A program made the position numbers and the translations under genes. A model generated the notes under the pieces. It saw only the letters and a list, made by a program, of their open reading frames with translations. It searched no databases and had not been told where the DNA came from. This document shows positions 1 through 7,934 of a DNA stretch of 8,052 nucleotides, in pieces. Numbering within the stretch: the first letter of the stretch is position 1; each line of letters starts with the position of its first letter. Source of the DNA: Verrucomicrobiota bacterium. Its GTDB lineage: Bacteria > Verrucomicrobiota > Verrucomicrobiia > Opitutales > Opitutaceae. The DNA is taken from the NCBI GenBank assembly GCA_023430825.1, contig JAEYYL010000157.1, positions 1-8,052 on the forward strand. Reading direction: 5' to 3'.

Positions 1-1346
1 CCGCTCAGTTCGAACTCCCCGAGGAACAAGCGCGCCCACGCGAGCGGCACACCGTGCAACACGACTCCGACCAAATCCTGCGAGGGGTCCGCCACGTTCA
101 TCTGCGCCGTCGTCACGTTGAACTCGAAGGGCTGCAACGCGCGCACCGCCGCCACCGGCGCCGCCCCCGACACCGCCGCATCGAAACGCTCCACGCGCAA
201 CGTCTCCCCGTGTTGCAGCACGTCGAAATCCGCCGTCAGGCTCACCTCGCCGATCGCCGCGAGCTCCGGCCGGATCACCTCGAGCCGGCTCGCCGAGGCC
301 ACCAGCGCGCCATCCGCGTGCACCTCCTCGAACGTCGGACCCGTTTCGAACTGGCCCTCGCCCACCGCCGCAAACACCGGCAGCCGGTGACCGAGCGCGA
401 AGGGTGAGAGGTCGGAGCCGCGCAAATCGAGGGCCCAGGTGCCCCCGATCCGCCCGGTGGCCTGCGATAACGCGCCGGTGAGGTCAGCGAGCGTCTTGCC
501 CGCCGCGGAAAGCGTGAGCGTGTAGTCCTCGCCCTCCGCCGTGCGCACCGCCGCAGTGTCGATGTCGAGCGTCACGCCGTTCGGAATATGCGTGCCGCTG
601 GCCGAGGCCGATGCCTTCGCGGCCAGACGGGTGAACGTGCGCGGCGTATCCATCCGCGCCGCCAAATCGCTCTGCCACGTCAGCGCGCCGCCGTCGTTTT
701 TGGCCGCGGCGAGCGCCAGGGAGAACCGCCCCTCCTGCCCCGCGGCCAAGCCTCCGCCCCGCATCTCGACCTTCACGCGCACCGGCGCCGGTTCGCCCGC
801 CACCGCCACGATCACCTCCCCTTCGAGCTCGAGGCCGTCCAGCGAGAAATCCACCGGCAGTCGCAAATCCGCAAACACGCCGCGAAACGCGCGCGCCGCC
901 GCCGGCGCAACTTCGGCCGCGTAGGCTGACGGCAACAGCGAAAATTCCCTCGGTCGCGAAACGCTCGCCGCATGCTGCAAACCGCCAAGTTGAGGAAACG
1001 CCTGCGCGAGATTCGGGACGTTCGACAGATCAAGCGTCCAGCCCTTCGCCACCAGACGTTCGATGAAAATCCGCTGGCCGACGCCGGCCGAGACCAGCGG
1101 CAGGTCCACGTCGACCGACGGCAACGTGAGCACGGCGCCCTGCGAAACCAGGCGCACATCGCGCAGCTCGGTGCGTTTCAAGCCGGCCGATACCGCGCCG
1201 AGCGAGCCCTGGACGTCGCTTTGCGTCGCGAGCGCCCGACGGGCGGCCCAGGTTTGAAACGACGAGTTGAGCGCCACGCCCACCGCAACCAGCAGCAGAA
1301 TTGCGAGGAGGCCGGCGCCAATCAGAAGCACGCGGGCAACTTTCAT
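1..1346 (-). CDS. AsmA/TamB-like envelope protein, N-terminal part (runs off left edge)
   Basis: The frame is open from an ATG at 1346 to the window edge with no stop, giving about 448 residues of a longer protein. The N-terminus is a short basic stretch (MKVAR) and one hydrophobic segment, residues about 6 to 26, which fits an inner-membrane signal anchor. Just after it comes the segment SSFQTWAARRALA, like the short amphipathic stretch that follows the anchor in AsmA-type proteins. The rest has alternating hydrophobic and polar residues with many V, L, A, G, D and T, as expected for long beta-sheet repeats facing the periplasm (for example LTLPSVDVDLPL and LPVDFSLDGLELEGEVIV). AsmA and TamB relatives are implicated in outer-membrane assembly or in lipid traffic between the membranes; the role here is inferred only from this resemblance. 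There is no Shine-Dalgarno sequence before the ATG, and a GTG at 1361 in the same frame is a less likely start. It lies 117 bases after the efflux channel gene on the same strand. Confidence 0.6.
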   Translation of the reverse strand, partial: MKVARVLLIGAGLLAILLLVAVGVALNSSFQTWAARRALATQSDVQGSLGAVSAGLKRTELRDVRLVSQGAVLTLPSVDVDLPLVSAGVGQRIFIERLVAKGWTLDLSNVPNLAQAFPQLGGLQHAASVSRPREFSLLPSAYAAEVAPAAARAFRGVFADLRLPVDFSLDGLELEGEVIVAVAGEPAPVRVKVEMRGGGLAAGQEGRFSLALAAAKNDGGALTWQSDLAARMDTPRTFTRLAAKASASASGTHIPNGVTLDIDTAAVRTAEGEDYTLTLSAAGKTLADLTGALSQATGRIGGTWALDLRGSDLSPFALGHRLPVFAAVGEGQFETGPTFEEVHADGALVASASRLEVIRPELAAIGEVSLTADFDVLQHGETLRVERFDAAVSGAAPVAAVRALQPFEFNVTTAQMNVADPSQDLVGVVLHGVPLAWARLFLGEFELS

Positions 1347-1383
1347 CGACGGGAAAGACACGACCGGACTTCGCAAGTTGCGT

Positions 1384-1389
1384 ATTATG
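1384..1389 (-). promoter_or_regulatory. Possible -10 box for the AsmA-like gene
   Basis: The minus strand reads CATAAT here, matching five of six bases of the sigma-70 -10 consensus, about 37 bases before the ATG at 1346. It is an AT-rich island in very GC-rich sequence, immediately downstream of a stable hairpin. No good -35 box lies at the expected distance: the hexamer 17 bases upstream is TGCGCC. This makes it a weak candidate for a separate promoter that would let the AsmA-like gene be expressed without the efflux operon. Confidence 0.25.
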
Positions 1390-1398
1390 ATCGGAGAA

Positions 1399-1430
1399 GC
1401 GGGAGCGGCGCACCGTGCGTCCGCTCCCGC
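1399..1430 (-). terminator. Stable hairpin after the efflux channel gene, possible terminator
   Basis: Plus-strand GCGGGAGCGG (1399-1408) is the exact reverse complement of CCGCTCCCGC (1421-1430). Inside the loop, CGCA (1409-1412) can pair with TGCG (1416-1419), so the stem is about 14 base pairs with one bulged base and a three-base loop. It begins 33 bases beyond the stop codon of the channel gene at 1464. On the minus strand the stem is followed by TTCTCCGATCAT, which is only moderately U-rich, so a textbook intrinsic terminator is not certain. It could end the efflux transcript or stabilise its 3' end. Confidence 0.4.
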
Positions 1431-1439
1431 TGCGCCGGA

Positions 1440-1457
1440 GTCGCGGGAGCGCGCGAC
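1440..1457 (-). repeat. Second hairpin; its loop side repeats an arm of the neighbouring hairpin
   Basis: GTCGCG (1440-1445) pairs with CGCGAC (1452-1457) around a six-base loop. The segment GCGGGAGCG at 1443-1451 is also a direct copy of the first nine bases of the arm at 1399, so it could pair with CCGCTCCCGC at 1421-1430 instead. Several mutually exclusive folds are therefore possible in the gap between the channel gene and the AsmA-like gene. Confidence 0.4.
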
Positions 1458-1463
1458 GCGACC

Positions 1464-2795
1464 TTATTGCGAAACGAGCGCGTCGGTCAGCCCCATCGCA
1501 TAGCGCAGGCTGGCCGTCGCCACGTTGTAATTATAGTAAGCCTGGACCTGGTTGCTGCGCGCGGTGGTCAATTCAACCTGCGCCTGGAGTAGATCGAGCT
1601 GCGTGCTCGTGCCGGCGTTGTAACGCGCATTGGCGAGCCGCACCGCCTCCTCGGCCTGACCCACGACGCGACTCGACGCTTCGACGAGCTCGGTGGCCTC
1701 CTGCCATTGGGAAAAGGCGCGCCGCACTTCGACTTCGGTCGCCAGCTCCACTTCCTCGAAAGTAAGCCGCGTCTGCTCGGCCCGCGACCGCGCCTGGCGC
1801 ACCCGGCCGGCCGTCGCCCGGCCGTCGAAAATACTCCAGTCCGACTGCACGCCCACGAACAAGCCGTCGCGCGAATCGCCGAAGCGGTCGCTCGGGCCCT
1901 TGCGCAACTGGTAGCCGCCGACGAGCGCGACATTCGGGTAATAGTTGGCGCGGGCGGTCGTGATGCTCTCCTCGCTCGCGTCGGCCAGCTTCGCCAGCCG
2001 CTGGAGTTCAGGACGGTTCGCCCGGGCGGACGCGAAGGCCGCATCCATATCGAACGTCTGCGGCACAAACTCGAGCGTGCCGACGAAATCCGGCACCTTG
2101 CGCGCATCCGCCTGGCTGGTGGTAAAACCGAGCGCCTGGCGCAGCGCTTCGATTCCGAGGCGAAGGTTGTTGCGCGCGGTGATGAGCGGGGCACGGGCGT
2201 TGGCGACGGCCACTTCCGCCCGCAGCCGTTCGAAACCGGACACGGTGCCCGCCTCGAAGCGGTCACTCGTCGTCTTGAACTGCTGCTCGAGCAGGCGGAG
2301 GTTTTCCTCCTGCACGATGATTTTGTCGCGCGCGAGCAGGACGTTGTAGAACGCCACGCGCACGTTGAGGAGTGCGGAGTTGATCGCGCCCTGGAGATCG
2401 AGCAGCGCCGCCTCGCGCACGAGTTCGGAGCTGCGGATCGCCGAGCGCACGCCGCCGCCGGCGAAGAGCAGCTGGCTCGCCGTCAGCGAGAGATTCCAAC
2501 CGCGCTTGCTCGGTGGCGCGCCGGTCGAGATTTCCTGTTCGTTGAACTGATAGGTGCCGGACGCCGAGACATTCGGGATCGCGCTCGCCTTCACGGTGAT
2601 CAGCACCCCTTCCTGCTCCCGGATGCGCTCGCGCGCCTGCCGGATCGAGAAGTTGTTCTCGAGGGCGAAGCCGATCGCCGTCTCGAGATCGAGTTCATCG
2701 GGCACCGGCGGCGGCGAGGAAGCCGCCAACCCGGGGCCGGCCAGAAGGCCAGCCGCCAGCAGCGCGAGAAGAGAGCGTGTGACAATCGTTTTCAT
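1464..2795 (-). CDS. TolC-family outer-membrane efflux channel
   Basis: This 443-residue protein should form the outer-membrane exit duct of the RND pump encoded just upstream. Residues 1 to about 24 look like a Sec signal peptide (MKTIVTRS, a leucine/alanine core, then PGLA-A). No lipobox cysteine is present, so it is TolC-like rather than an OprM-type lipoprotein. Two OEP repeats are visible, about 35-225 and 247-435. Each has a strand ending in an F-x-G turn (LLFAGGG at 109-115; SIFDG at 321-325) and a family signature helix (RFEAGTVSGFERLRAEVA, 179-196; RYNAGTSTQLDLLQAQVEL, 391-409). Length is normal and both halves look intact. I place the start at the ATG at 2795. A GTG at 2801 in the same frame adds two residues and would overlap the permease stop codon by four bases (GTGA). 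Either choice implies translational coupling to the permease. AAGTGA shortly before the ATG is only a weak ribosome binding site. Confidence 0.93.
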   Translation of the reverse strand: MKTIVTRSLLALLAAGLLAGPGLAASSPPPVPDELDLETAIGFALENNFSIRQARERIREQEGVLITVKASAIPNVSASGTYQFNEQEISTGAPPSKRGWNLSLTASQLLFAGGGVRSAIRSSELVREAALLDLQGAINSALLNVRVAFYNVLLARDKIIVQEENLRLLEQQFKTTSDRFEAGTVSGFERLRAEVAVANARAPLITARNNLRLGIEALRQALGFTTSQADARKVPDFVGTLEFVPQTFDMDAAFASARANRPELQRLAKLADASEESITTARANYYPNVALVGGYQLRKGPSDRFGDSRDGLFVGVQSDWSIFDGRATAGRVRQARSRAEQTRLTFEEVELATEVEVRRAFSQWQEATELVEASSRVVGQAEEAVRLANARYNAGTSTQLDLLQAQVELTTARSNQVQAYYNYNVATASLRYAMGLTDALVSQ

Positions 2796-2797
2796 GT

Positions 2798-5700
2798 TCA
2801 CTTGGCAAATGATGTTTGGCTGACGGGCAGCGCAACCTCTTGGTTACGGCGCGCCGGATGTTTGGAGTGGTCGCGGGCGATCAGCACATAGAAGGCCGGA
2901 ACGACAAACAAGGTGAACAACGACCCGATGGCCATGCCGATCACGAGCACCCAGCCGATGCTATTGCGGGCTGCCGCCCCGGGGCCGGTGACGAAGATCA
3001 GCATCAAATGCCCGAAAACCGTCGCCGCGGAGGTCATCAACACCGGCCGAAGCCGCGTCGCCGACGCCCGGCGGATCGCGTCGAGCTTGGCCACGCCCTC
3101 CTCCTGCAGCTTGTTCGCGAACTCGACGATCAGGATGCCGTTTTTCGCGATCAGCCCCACCAGCGTGATCAGGCCGATCTGGGAAAAGATATTGAGCGAG
3201 CTCTTGCCGAGGAAGATCGGCAGCATCGCGCCCACGATCGCCAGCGGCACGGAGCCGAGCAGGATGATGAACGGATCGCGGAAGCTGTTGAACTGGGCCG
3301 CGAGCACCAAAAAGATCAGCACCAGCGCCAGAAACGCCGCCTGCCAGAGCGCCTTGCCCTCGTAACGGAGCTGGCGCGACTGGCCACCATAATCGATCGA
3401 GTAGCCGGCCGGAAGGAGCTCCGCCGCCTTCGCCTCGAGCTTCTTCAGCGCGTTGTCGATGCTCGGGCCGACGCCCGTGATCTTCACCGAATTGAGCTGC
3501 TGGAAGCGGTTGAGCGTTCGCGGCTGCACCGTCTCCTTCAACGTCGCGATCGTCGAGAGCGGGATCAGCTGCCCCTGCGGTCCGCGGATGTGGTAGTCGA
3601 GCAACTGCTCGGCATTGAGACGCGAACCGCGCTCCACCTGCGGGATCACGCGATAACTGCGGCCCTCGTTGACGAAGCGGTTGACGTAACCGCCGCCCAG
3701 CATCGAGCCGAGATCGCGGGCCACGTCGGTGAGGCTCAGCCCCATCGTCGCAACCTTGTCCTTGTCGATCTCGATCTCCACCTGCGGCAGGTCGAACTTC
3801 AGGTCGGTGTCCGCAAAATAGAAGGTCGGCGCCCCGCCACCCGCATTGGCCTCGGTGTTGGCGTAGAGCACGAGCTGGTTCGCAAACTCCTGCATCTCGC
3901 CGTGGTCGGCCGTCGAACGAATGACGAACTCGATCGGCATCGAGCCACCGGACGGAAGCGGATCGGGCGTCGTGATGACAACGTTCATCCCGGGAATCGC
4001 CGCCGCGGCGCCCTGCAGCGACTGCTCGATCTCGAGCGAACTGCGCGAACGTTCCGACCACGGCTTCAGGATGATGCCCGAAAAGCCCATCTGGGCCGCG
4101 ATCAGCTGGAACGAATTCTCATACTCCGGCACGCTCGTGAACATCTCCTGCACCTGTTCGCCATAGATGATGTTGTGGTCGATCGTCGACGTCGGCGAAG
4201 GCAGTAGGATGCTGAACACGACGCCCTGGTCCTCCTTCGGCGCGAGCTCGCTCTGCGCGAACATGAAGAACGGCACGACCAGCAGCGCGAGCATCGTCGC
4301 CCCCGTCAGCGCGTATTGCACGGCCTGATACCGGCGCCCGAGGAAAAGGTCGAAGACCAGCGCCACGACCGCGCCGACGAAGGTCGCCGCCGCCAGACCG
4401 ATCGCCAGCGGGATGGCCACGCTCTTCACCGCCCCGCTCCCGAAGATCGCCCACACGATGGCGAGCGCGATGGGCCAGAACGGAATCCACGCCACCGCTC
4501 CCCAGAGCAGCAGGCTCCACGAAATCCGCCCACCCTCGCGCACCTGGATCAGCCGGCCCACGGCGCGGTCATAGCGGTTGCGCAGCCGGTCGAAGACGTG
4601 ATTCGTCCACCCGGTCAGGCCCACCTCCTCATGCGCCCGATCCCGCAGCAGATAGGCGCTCATCATCGGCGACAGCGTCAACGCGACGAAACCGGACACC
4701 GCCACCGCGCCGGCGAGCGTCATCGCGAATTCGCGGAACAAAGCGCCGGTCAAACCGCCCTGAAACGCGATCGGCGCATACACGGCCGCGAGCGTGATCG
4801 TCATCGAAATGACCGGGCCGACCAGCTCCCGCGCGCCGAGGATCGCCGCATCGAACGGCGCCTGGCCTTCGCGGATGTGTCGCTCGACGTTTTCGACGAC
4901 CACGATCGCGTCGTCGACCACGATGCCGACCGCCAGCACGATCGCGAGCAGCGTCAGCAGGTTGATGGTGAAGCCGAACGCCAGCATGATCGCCAGCGCG
5001 CCGACCAGCGACAGTGGCATCGCCACCAGCGGAATCACCACCGAGCGGAGCGAGCCCATGAAAAGGAAAATCACCACGCCCACGATTAGGAGCGTCTCCA
5101 GCAGCGTTGTGACGATCTCCTCCAGCGCGTCTTCGATGTAGGCGGTGGCATCGTAGGCGATTTTCGCCTTCAAGCCGGCCGGCAGGCTGCGCTCGATGTC
5201 GGGCATGACCTCGCGCACGCGCTGCATGACCTCCACGGTGCTCTCGCTCGGCAGCACCCACAGGCCCATGAACGTGGCGGTCTCGCCGCCGAAACGCACT
5301 TCCTCGTCATAGCTCTCCGCGCCGAGCACGACGTCGGCGACGTCGGACAGCCGGATGATCGTGCCATTGCGCTCGGCCACGACCAGCTGGCGGAATTCCT
5401 GCACGTTTTTCAGGTCGGTGTCGGCGACGAGGCTGACGCTCATCATCGTGCCCTTCGTCGAACCGACGGCCGCGAGCGCGTTGTTCGTCTGCAGCGCCTG
5501 GCGCACCTCCGCCGGGCTGAGGCCGCGGGCCGCGAGTTCGTCAGGCTTCAGCCAGATGCGCATCGCGAACACGCGCCCGCCGAGCACGTCGGCGCGCTGG
5601 ATGCCCTTCACCGCGGCGAGCCGCGGCTGCACCATGCGGTTCAGATAGTCGGTGATCTGGTTCTGATCGAGTTCATCGGAGTAGAAACTCAGATACATCG

Positions 5701-6124
5701 AGGCAAACTGGTTGTCGCTGGTCTCGACGCTGATCGTCGGCGCCTCGGACTCGGGCGGCAGTTCGCCGCGCACCTGGTCGATCTTGGAGCTGATCTGCGC
5801 GAGCGCCGCGTTCGTGTCGTAGTTGAGCCGCAGATACACGCGGATCGTGCTGAAGCCGGCCCGGCTCTCCGACTCGATGTAGTCGATGCCGTCGGCGCTG
5901 GCGATGACGCGCTCGAGCTGCGTCGTGATGTAGCCCCGCACGGTGTCGGCGCTGGCGCCGAAATAGACCGTGCTGACGTTCACAACCGCGCTGTCGCTCC
6001 GTGGAAACTGCCGCGTGTTGAGCTGGAAGTAGGACACGAGTCCCACCACCAGGATCACGATGTTGACGACCAGTGCGATGACCGGTTTGCGAATGAAAAG
6101 GTCGGTGAAGCTTCTTGAAAGCAT
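2798..6124 (-). CDS. RND (HAE1-type) multidrug efflux permease with enlarged linker before TM7
   Basis: An inner-membrane proton/drug antiporter of the AcrB/MexB superfamily, 1108 residues. The N-terminus (FTDLFIRKPVIALVV) and GYITTQLERVIASADGIDYI (64-83) resemble MexW/MexI-type pumps; I infer multidrug export, but the substrate cannot be read from the sequence. TM1 is about 14-34 and the first porter region about 35-335. TM2 to TM6 lie at about 340-492, with the RND motif VGIVVDDAIVVVENVERH in TM4. The second porter region is about 624-920 and TM8 to TM12 about 926-1083. The proton-relay residues are all present: D404 and D405 (AcrB D407, D408), K994 (AcrB K940), R1024 (AcrB R971) and T1031 (AcrB T978), so the pump should be active. 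The region from Y518 to P629 is 112 residues against about 39 in AcrB. The extra ~73 residues are mainly two added hydrophobic stretches, 536-561 and 566-594, ahead of the usual TM7 (about 604-623). It starts 49 bases after the adaptor stop, without a Shine-Dalgarno sequence, and its stop touches the channel gene start. Confidence 0.96.
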   Translation of the reverse strand: MLSRSFTDLFIRKPVIALVVNIVILVVGLVSYFQLNTRQFPRSDSAVVNVSTVYFGASADTVRGYITTQLERVIASADGIDYIESESRAGFSTIRVYLRLNYDTNAALAQISSKIDQVRGELPPESEAPTISVETSDNQFASMYLSFYSDELDQNQITDYLNRMVQPRLAAVKGIQRADVLGGRVFAMRIWLKPDELAARGLSPAEVRQALQTNNALAAVGSTKGTMMSVSLVADTDLKNVQEFRQLVVAERNGTIIRLSDVADVVLGAESYDEEVRFGGETATFMGLWVLPSESTVEVMQRVREVMPDIERSLPAGLKAKIAYDATAYIEDALEEIVTTLLETLLIVGVVIFLFMGSLRSVVIPLVAMPLSLVGALAIMLAFGFTINLLTLLAIVLAVGIVVDDAIVVVENVERHIREGQAPFDAAILGARELVGPVISMTITLAAVYAPIAFQGGLTGALFREFAMTLAGAVAVSGFVALTLSPMMSAYLLRDRAHEEVGLTGWTNHVFDRLRNRYDRAVGRLIQVREGGRISWSLLLWGAVAWIPFWPIALAIVWAIFGSGAVKSVAIPLAIGLAAATFVGAVVALVFDLFLGRRYQAVQYALTGATMLALLVVPFFMFAQSELAPKEDQGVVFSILLPSPTSTIDHNIIYGEQVQEMFTSVPEYENSFQLIAAQMGFSGIILKPWSERSRSSLEIEQSLQGAAAAIPGMNVVITTPDPLPSGGSMPIEFVIRSTADHGEMQEFANQLVLYANTEANAGGGAPTFYFADTDLKFDLPQVEIEIDKDKVATMGLSLTDVARDLGSMLGGGYVNRFVNEGRSYRVIPQVERGSRLNAEQLLDYHIRGPQGQLIPLSTIATLKETVQPRTLNRFQQLNSVKITGVGPSIDNALKKLEAKAAELLPAGYSIDYGGQSRQLRYEGKALWQAAFLALVLIFLVLAAQFNSFRDPFIILLGSVPLAIVGAMLPIFLGKSSLNIFSQIGLITLVGLIAKNGILIVEFANKLQEEGVAKLDAIRRASATRLRPVLMTSAATVFGHLMLIFVTGPGAAARNSIGWVLVIGMAIGSLFTLFVVPAFYVLIARDHSKHPARRNQEVALPVSQTSFAK

Positions 6125-6173
6125 GACGAGGCCCGGGTTGGCGGGGGGAAAGGTGGTCCTGGCGCGACGGCGC

Positions 6174-7292
6174 TCAGGTGTTGGCGGGCTTCGGCGCCTC
6201 GCTGACGGGAGGCTGCGCGACGTTGTTCACCTGCACCGGCAGGGCGTTGCGCAGCTTGAAGACGCCCGAGGTGACGACCTGCTCGCCCGCTTTCACCCCT
6301 TCGAGGACGGCGACGAAATCGCCCCGCGCGGGCCCGAGCTTGATGAACTGCTGCCGCACGCCGAGGAACTCCTTCCCCGCCTCGTCCTTCATCGTCTCGA
6401 CGATGAACACCGAGTTGCCGTAGGAGGCATAGGAAATGGCGGTCGAAGGCACGACCACGAGCGCCTCCGCCTCGGCCATCTCCACTTCCACGCGCGCGAA
6501 CATGCCGGCGCGGAGCTGCTCGTCGGGGTTCGGCACGGTGCCCTGCACCGAGACCGCCCGCGTCGCCGGATCGACCTCCGGATTGATCGCGTTGACCGTC
6601 GCTTCGAACGGCTTTTCGAACGCGTCCACCTTGACGGAGATCTTCTGGCCGAGCGAGAGCGCCGGCAGCTGGCGCTGCGGAATGGCGAAGTTGATGTAGA
6701 TCGGATCGAGGTTCTGCAGCGGCATCAGCGGCGCGCCCTTCGCGACGAACTGGCCGAGATTGACCTGACGGATGCCGACGCGCCCGGCGAAAGGCGCCCG
6801 CACCTGCTTCTTCGCGATCTGCGCTCTCAACGCCGCCACTTCGGCCTCCGCCTGCTTGATCGAGGCCGACGCCGCATCGAACTCCGACTTCGAAATGGCC
6901 TCGCTCGCGTAGAGTTCCTTCGTGCGGTCGATGTTGATCTTGGCCAGCTCGGCGCGGGCTTCGGCCGACGCGAGCTGCGCCGCCTCCACGCTCGTGTCGA
7001 GCTCCACCAGGAGATCGCCGGCCTTCACCGCGGCGCCGCTGTCGACGCCCAGTTTCACGACGAGACCGTCGGCGTCGGCACTGATCGTGACGCCCTGGAC
7101 GGGCGAAAGCGTGCCCACGGCATGGAGCGAAGCGTGCCAGTGCACCGCCCGGGCCTCCATGGTGGAGACCGAGGCGAGCGGCTGCGTCTGGGGCGCGGAC
7201 ATCATTTCATTGACCTGGCTGGCCTTGATCGCGCCAAGCGCGAGGACGACGGCGACGAAACCGCCGATGGCGATGAGGAACTTCTTTGGCAT
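6174..7292 (-). CDS. RND efflux periplasmic adaptor (membrane fusion protein, AcrA/MexH type)
   Basis: This 372-residue adaptor should link the permease to the outer-membrane channel across the periplasm. An N-terminal hydrophobic anchor (about 5-22, after MPKK) has no lipobox cysteine, so it is held by a membrane helix or processed as a signal peptide. Domains in order: first half of the lipoyl (barrel-sandwich) domain, about 58-100 (GTLSPVQG, then DGLVVKLGVDSGAAVKAGDLL); alpha-helical hairpin, about 102-162, rich in A, E, K and Q; second lipoyl half, about 163-190, with the family motif VRAPFAGRVGIRQVNLGQFV; beta-barrel, about 197-275, including DPATRAVSVQG and LRAGMFARVEV; membrane-proximal domain, about 280-355, ending GVKAGEQVVTSGVFKLRN. 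The C-terminal tail is short and proline-rich. I use the ATG at 7292. A GTG at 7367 in the same frame would add 25 residues, put PRANPGEP ahead of the anchor and overlap the regulator gene by 20 bases, so it is unlikely. The sequence before the ATG is pyrimidine-rich, with no Shine-Dalgarno motif. Confidence 0.95.
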   Translation of the reverse strand: MPKKFLIAIGGFVAVVLALGAIKASQVNEMMSAPQTQPLASVSTMEARAVHWHASLHAVGTLSPVQGVTISADADGLVVKLGVDSGAAVKAGDLLVELDTSVEAAQLASAEARAELAKINIDRTKELYASEAISKSEFDAASASIKQAEAEVAALRAQIAKKQVRAPFAGRVGIRQVNLGQFVAKGAPLMPLQNLDPIYINFAIPQRQLPALSLGQKISVKVDAFEKPFEATVNAINPEVDPATRAVSVQGTVPNPDEQLRAGMFARVEVEMAEAEALVVVPSTAISYASYGNSVFIVETMKDEAGKEFLGVRQQFIKLGPARGDFVAVLEGVKAGEQVVTSGVFKLRNALPVQVNNVAQPPVSEAPKPANT

Positions 7293-7347
7293 GGGAGGGC
7301 GGATGGGTGAGTTGTGTGCGAGTTGAATCAGAAAGGGTTCGCCGGGA

Positions 7348-7902
7348 TTAGCGCGCGGCCGGGCCACACGAGGTGCTGTCGGACACCGGCATGCCGGCCG
7401 CCTGGCTGCGAATTTTCTTCAACAGATCGACCAGCGTCTTCCGTTCGGCCTCCGTGAGCGGCTGCATCAACGCCGCCATGCGCTTGAAATGAGGGGGAAG
7501 AATCGCCTCCAGCAGCGCCTGGCCTTTCGGGGTCAGCGTCACCGACATCATCCGGCGGTCATCGGGATCGGGCTCGCGTTTCACCAGGCCGTCTCGTTCC
7601 AGCGTGTCCACCAGGCCGGTCATCGTCGCGCGCGTCACATGCGCCAGGTCCGCCAGTTCCGCCGGCGTGCGCGGATGCGGGCTCCGCGTGACCTTGTTCA
7701 GCAACAGCATCAGCACCATGAAACGACCCTGCGAAATATGGTGCTCCGCCAGGTGCGAATCGACCACGCGGAAGGCATCGTCCCCCGCTTGCATCAAATG
7801 CAGAAAAACCTCGCATGCCGACGGATCGAGGTCGGGAAAATGCTTCGCCGCTTCCAACAAGCAGTCGTAGCGCGGGAGATTTTTGATGAGCAGGAACGCC
7901 AT
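7348..7902 (-). CDS. MarR-family transcriptional regulator, probable repressor of the efflux operon
   Basis: A 184-residue winged helix-turn-helix protein. The N-terminal dimerisation helices span about 28-72 (through HHISQGRFMVLMLLL). The DNA-binding helix-turn-helix is about 79-105 (TPAELADLAHVTRATMTGLVDTLERDGLV). The wing, 108-124, carries the hallmark DPDDRR followed by SVTLTPKG. The C-terminal helices, about 127-168, complete the dimer. The first 27 residues and the last 15 go slightly beyond the usual MarR length of about 140-150. Cysteines at 14, 30 and 179 do not match the OhrR redox-sensor pattern. MarR proteins usually repress and release DNA on binding small phenolic or drug-like ligands; I infer that role here from its place as first gene ahead of a complete pump and from the palindrome upstream. 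The adaptor gene begins 55 bases after its stop codon. The ATG at 7902 lacks a Shine-Dalgarno sequence, but no better start is evident. Confidence 0.93.
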   Translation of the reverse strand: MAFLLIKNLPRYDCLLEAAKHFPDLDPSACEVFLHLMQAGDDAFRVVDSHLAEHHISQGRFMVLMLLLNKVTRSPHPRTPAELADLAHVTRATMTGLVDTLERDGLVKREPDPDDRRMMSVTLTPKGQALLEAILPPHFKRMAALMQPLTEAERKTLVDLLKKIRSQAAGMPVSDSTSCGPAAR

Positions 7903-7934
7903 GAGAATCGCGTGAAAAATAAAGTAAGGCGGCT

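Noticed and set aside
2816..4207. Long open frame of 463 codons on the plus strand opposite the permease gene, and similar long frames at 1707-2891 and 6060-7310.
   Set aside because: The translations are dominated by R, H, D, E and Q with no recognisable domain or membrane segment, as expected for the reverse of GC-rich coding DNA. The minus-strand frames encode clear efflux families throughout.
6125..6173. A promoter or operator between the adaptor and permease genes.
   Set aside because: The 49-base gap is GC-rich, with no -10/-35 pair and no palindrome like the one upstream of the regulator; co-transcription is the simpler reading.
7293..7367. GTG at 7367 as the start of the adaptor.
   Set aside because: It would overlap the regulator gene and add a proline-rich segment ahead of the membrane anchor. 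The ATG at 7292 gives a normal signal-anchor N-terminus.
7348..7902. Regulator as an OhrR-type peroxide sensor because of cysteines at positions 14 and 30.
   Set aside because: Aligning on the conserved ISQGRFMVL segment puts C30 about three residues upstream of the OhrR reactive cysteine position, and the neighbouring genes are a drug pump, not a peroxidase.
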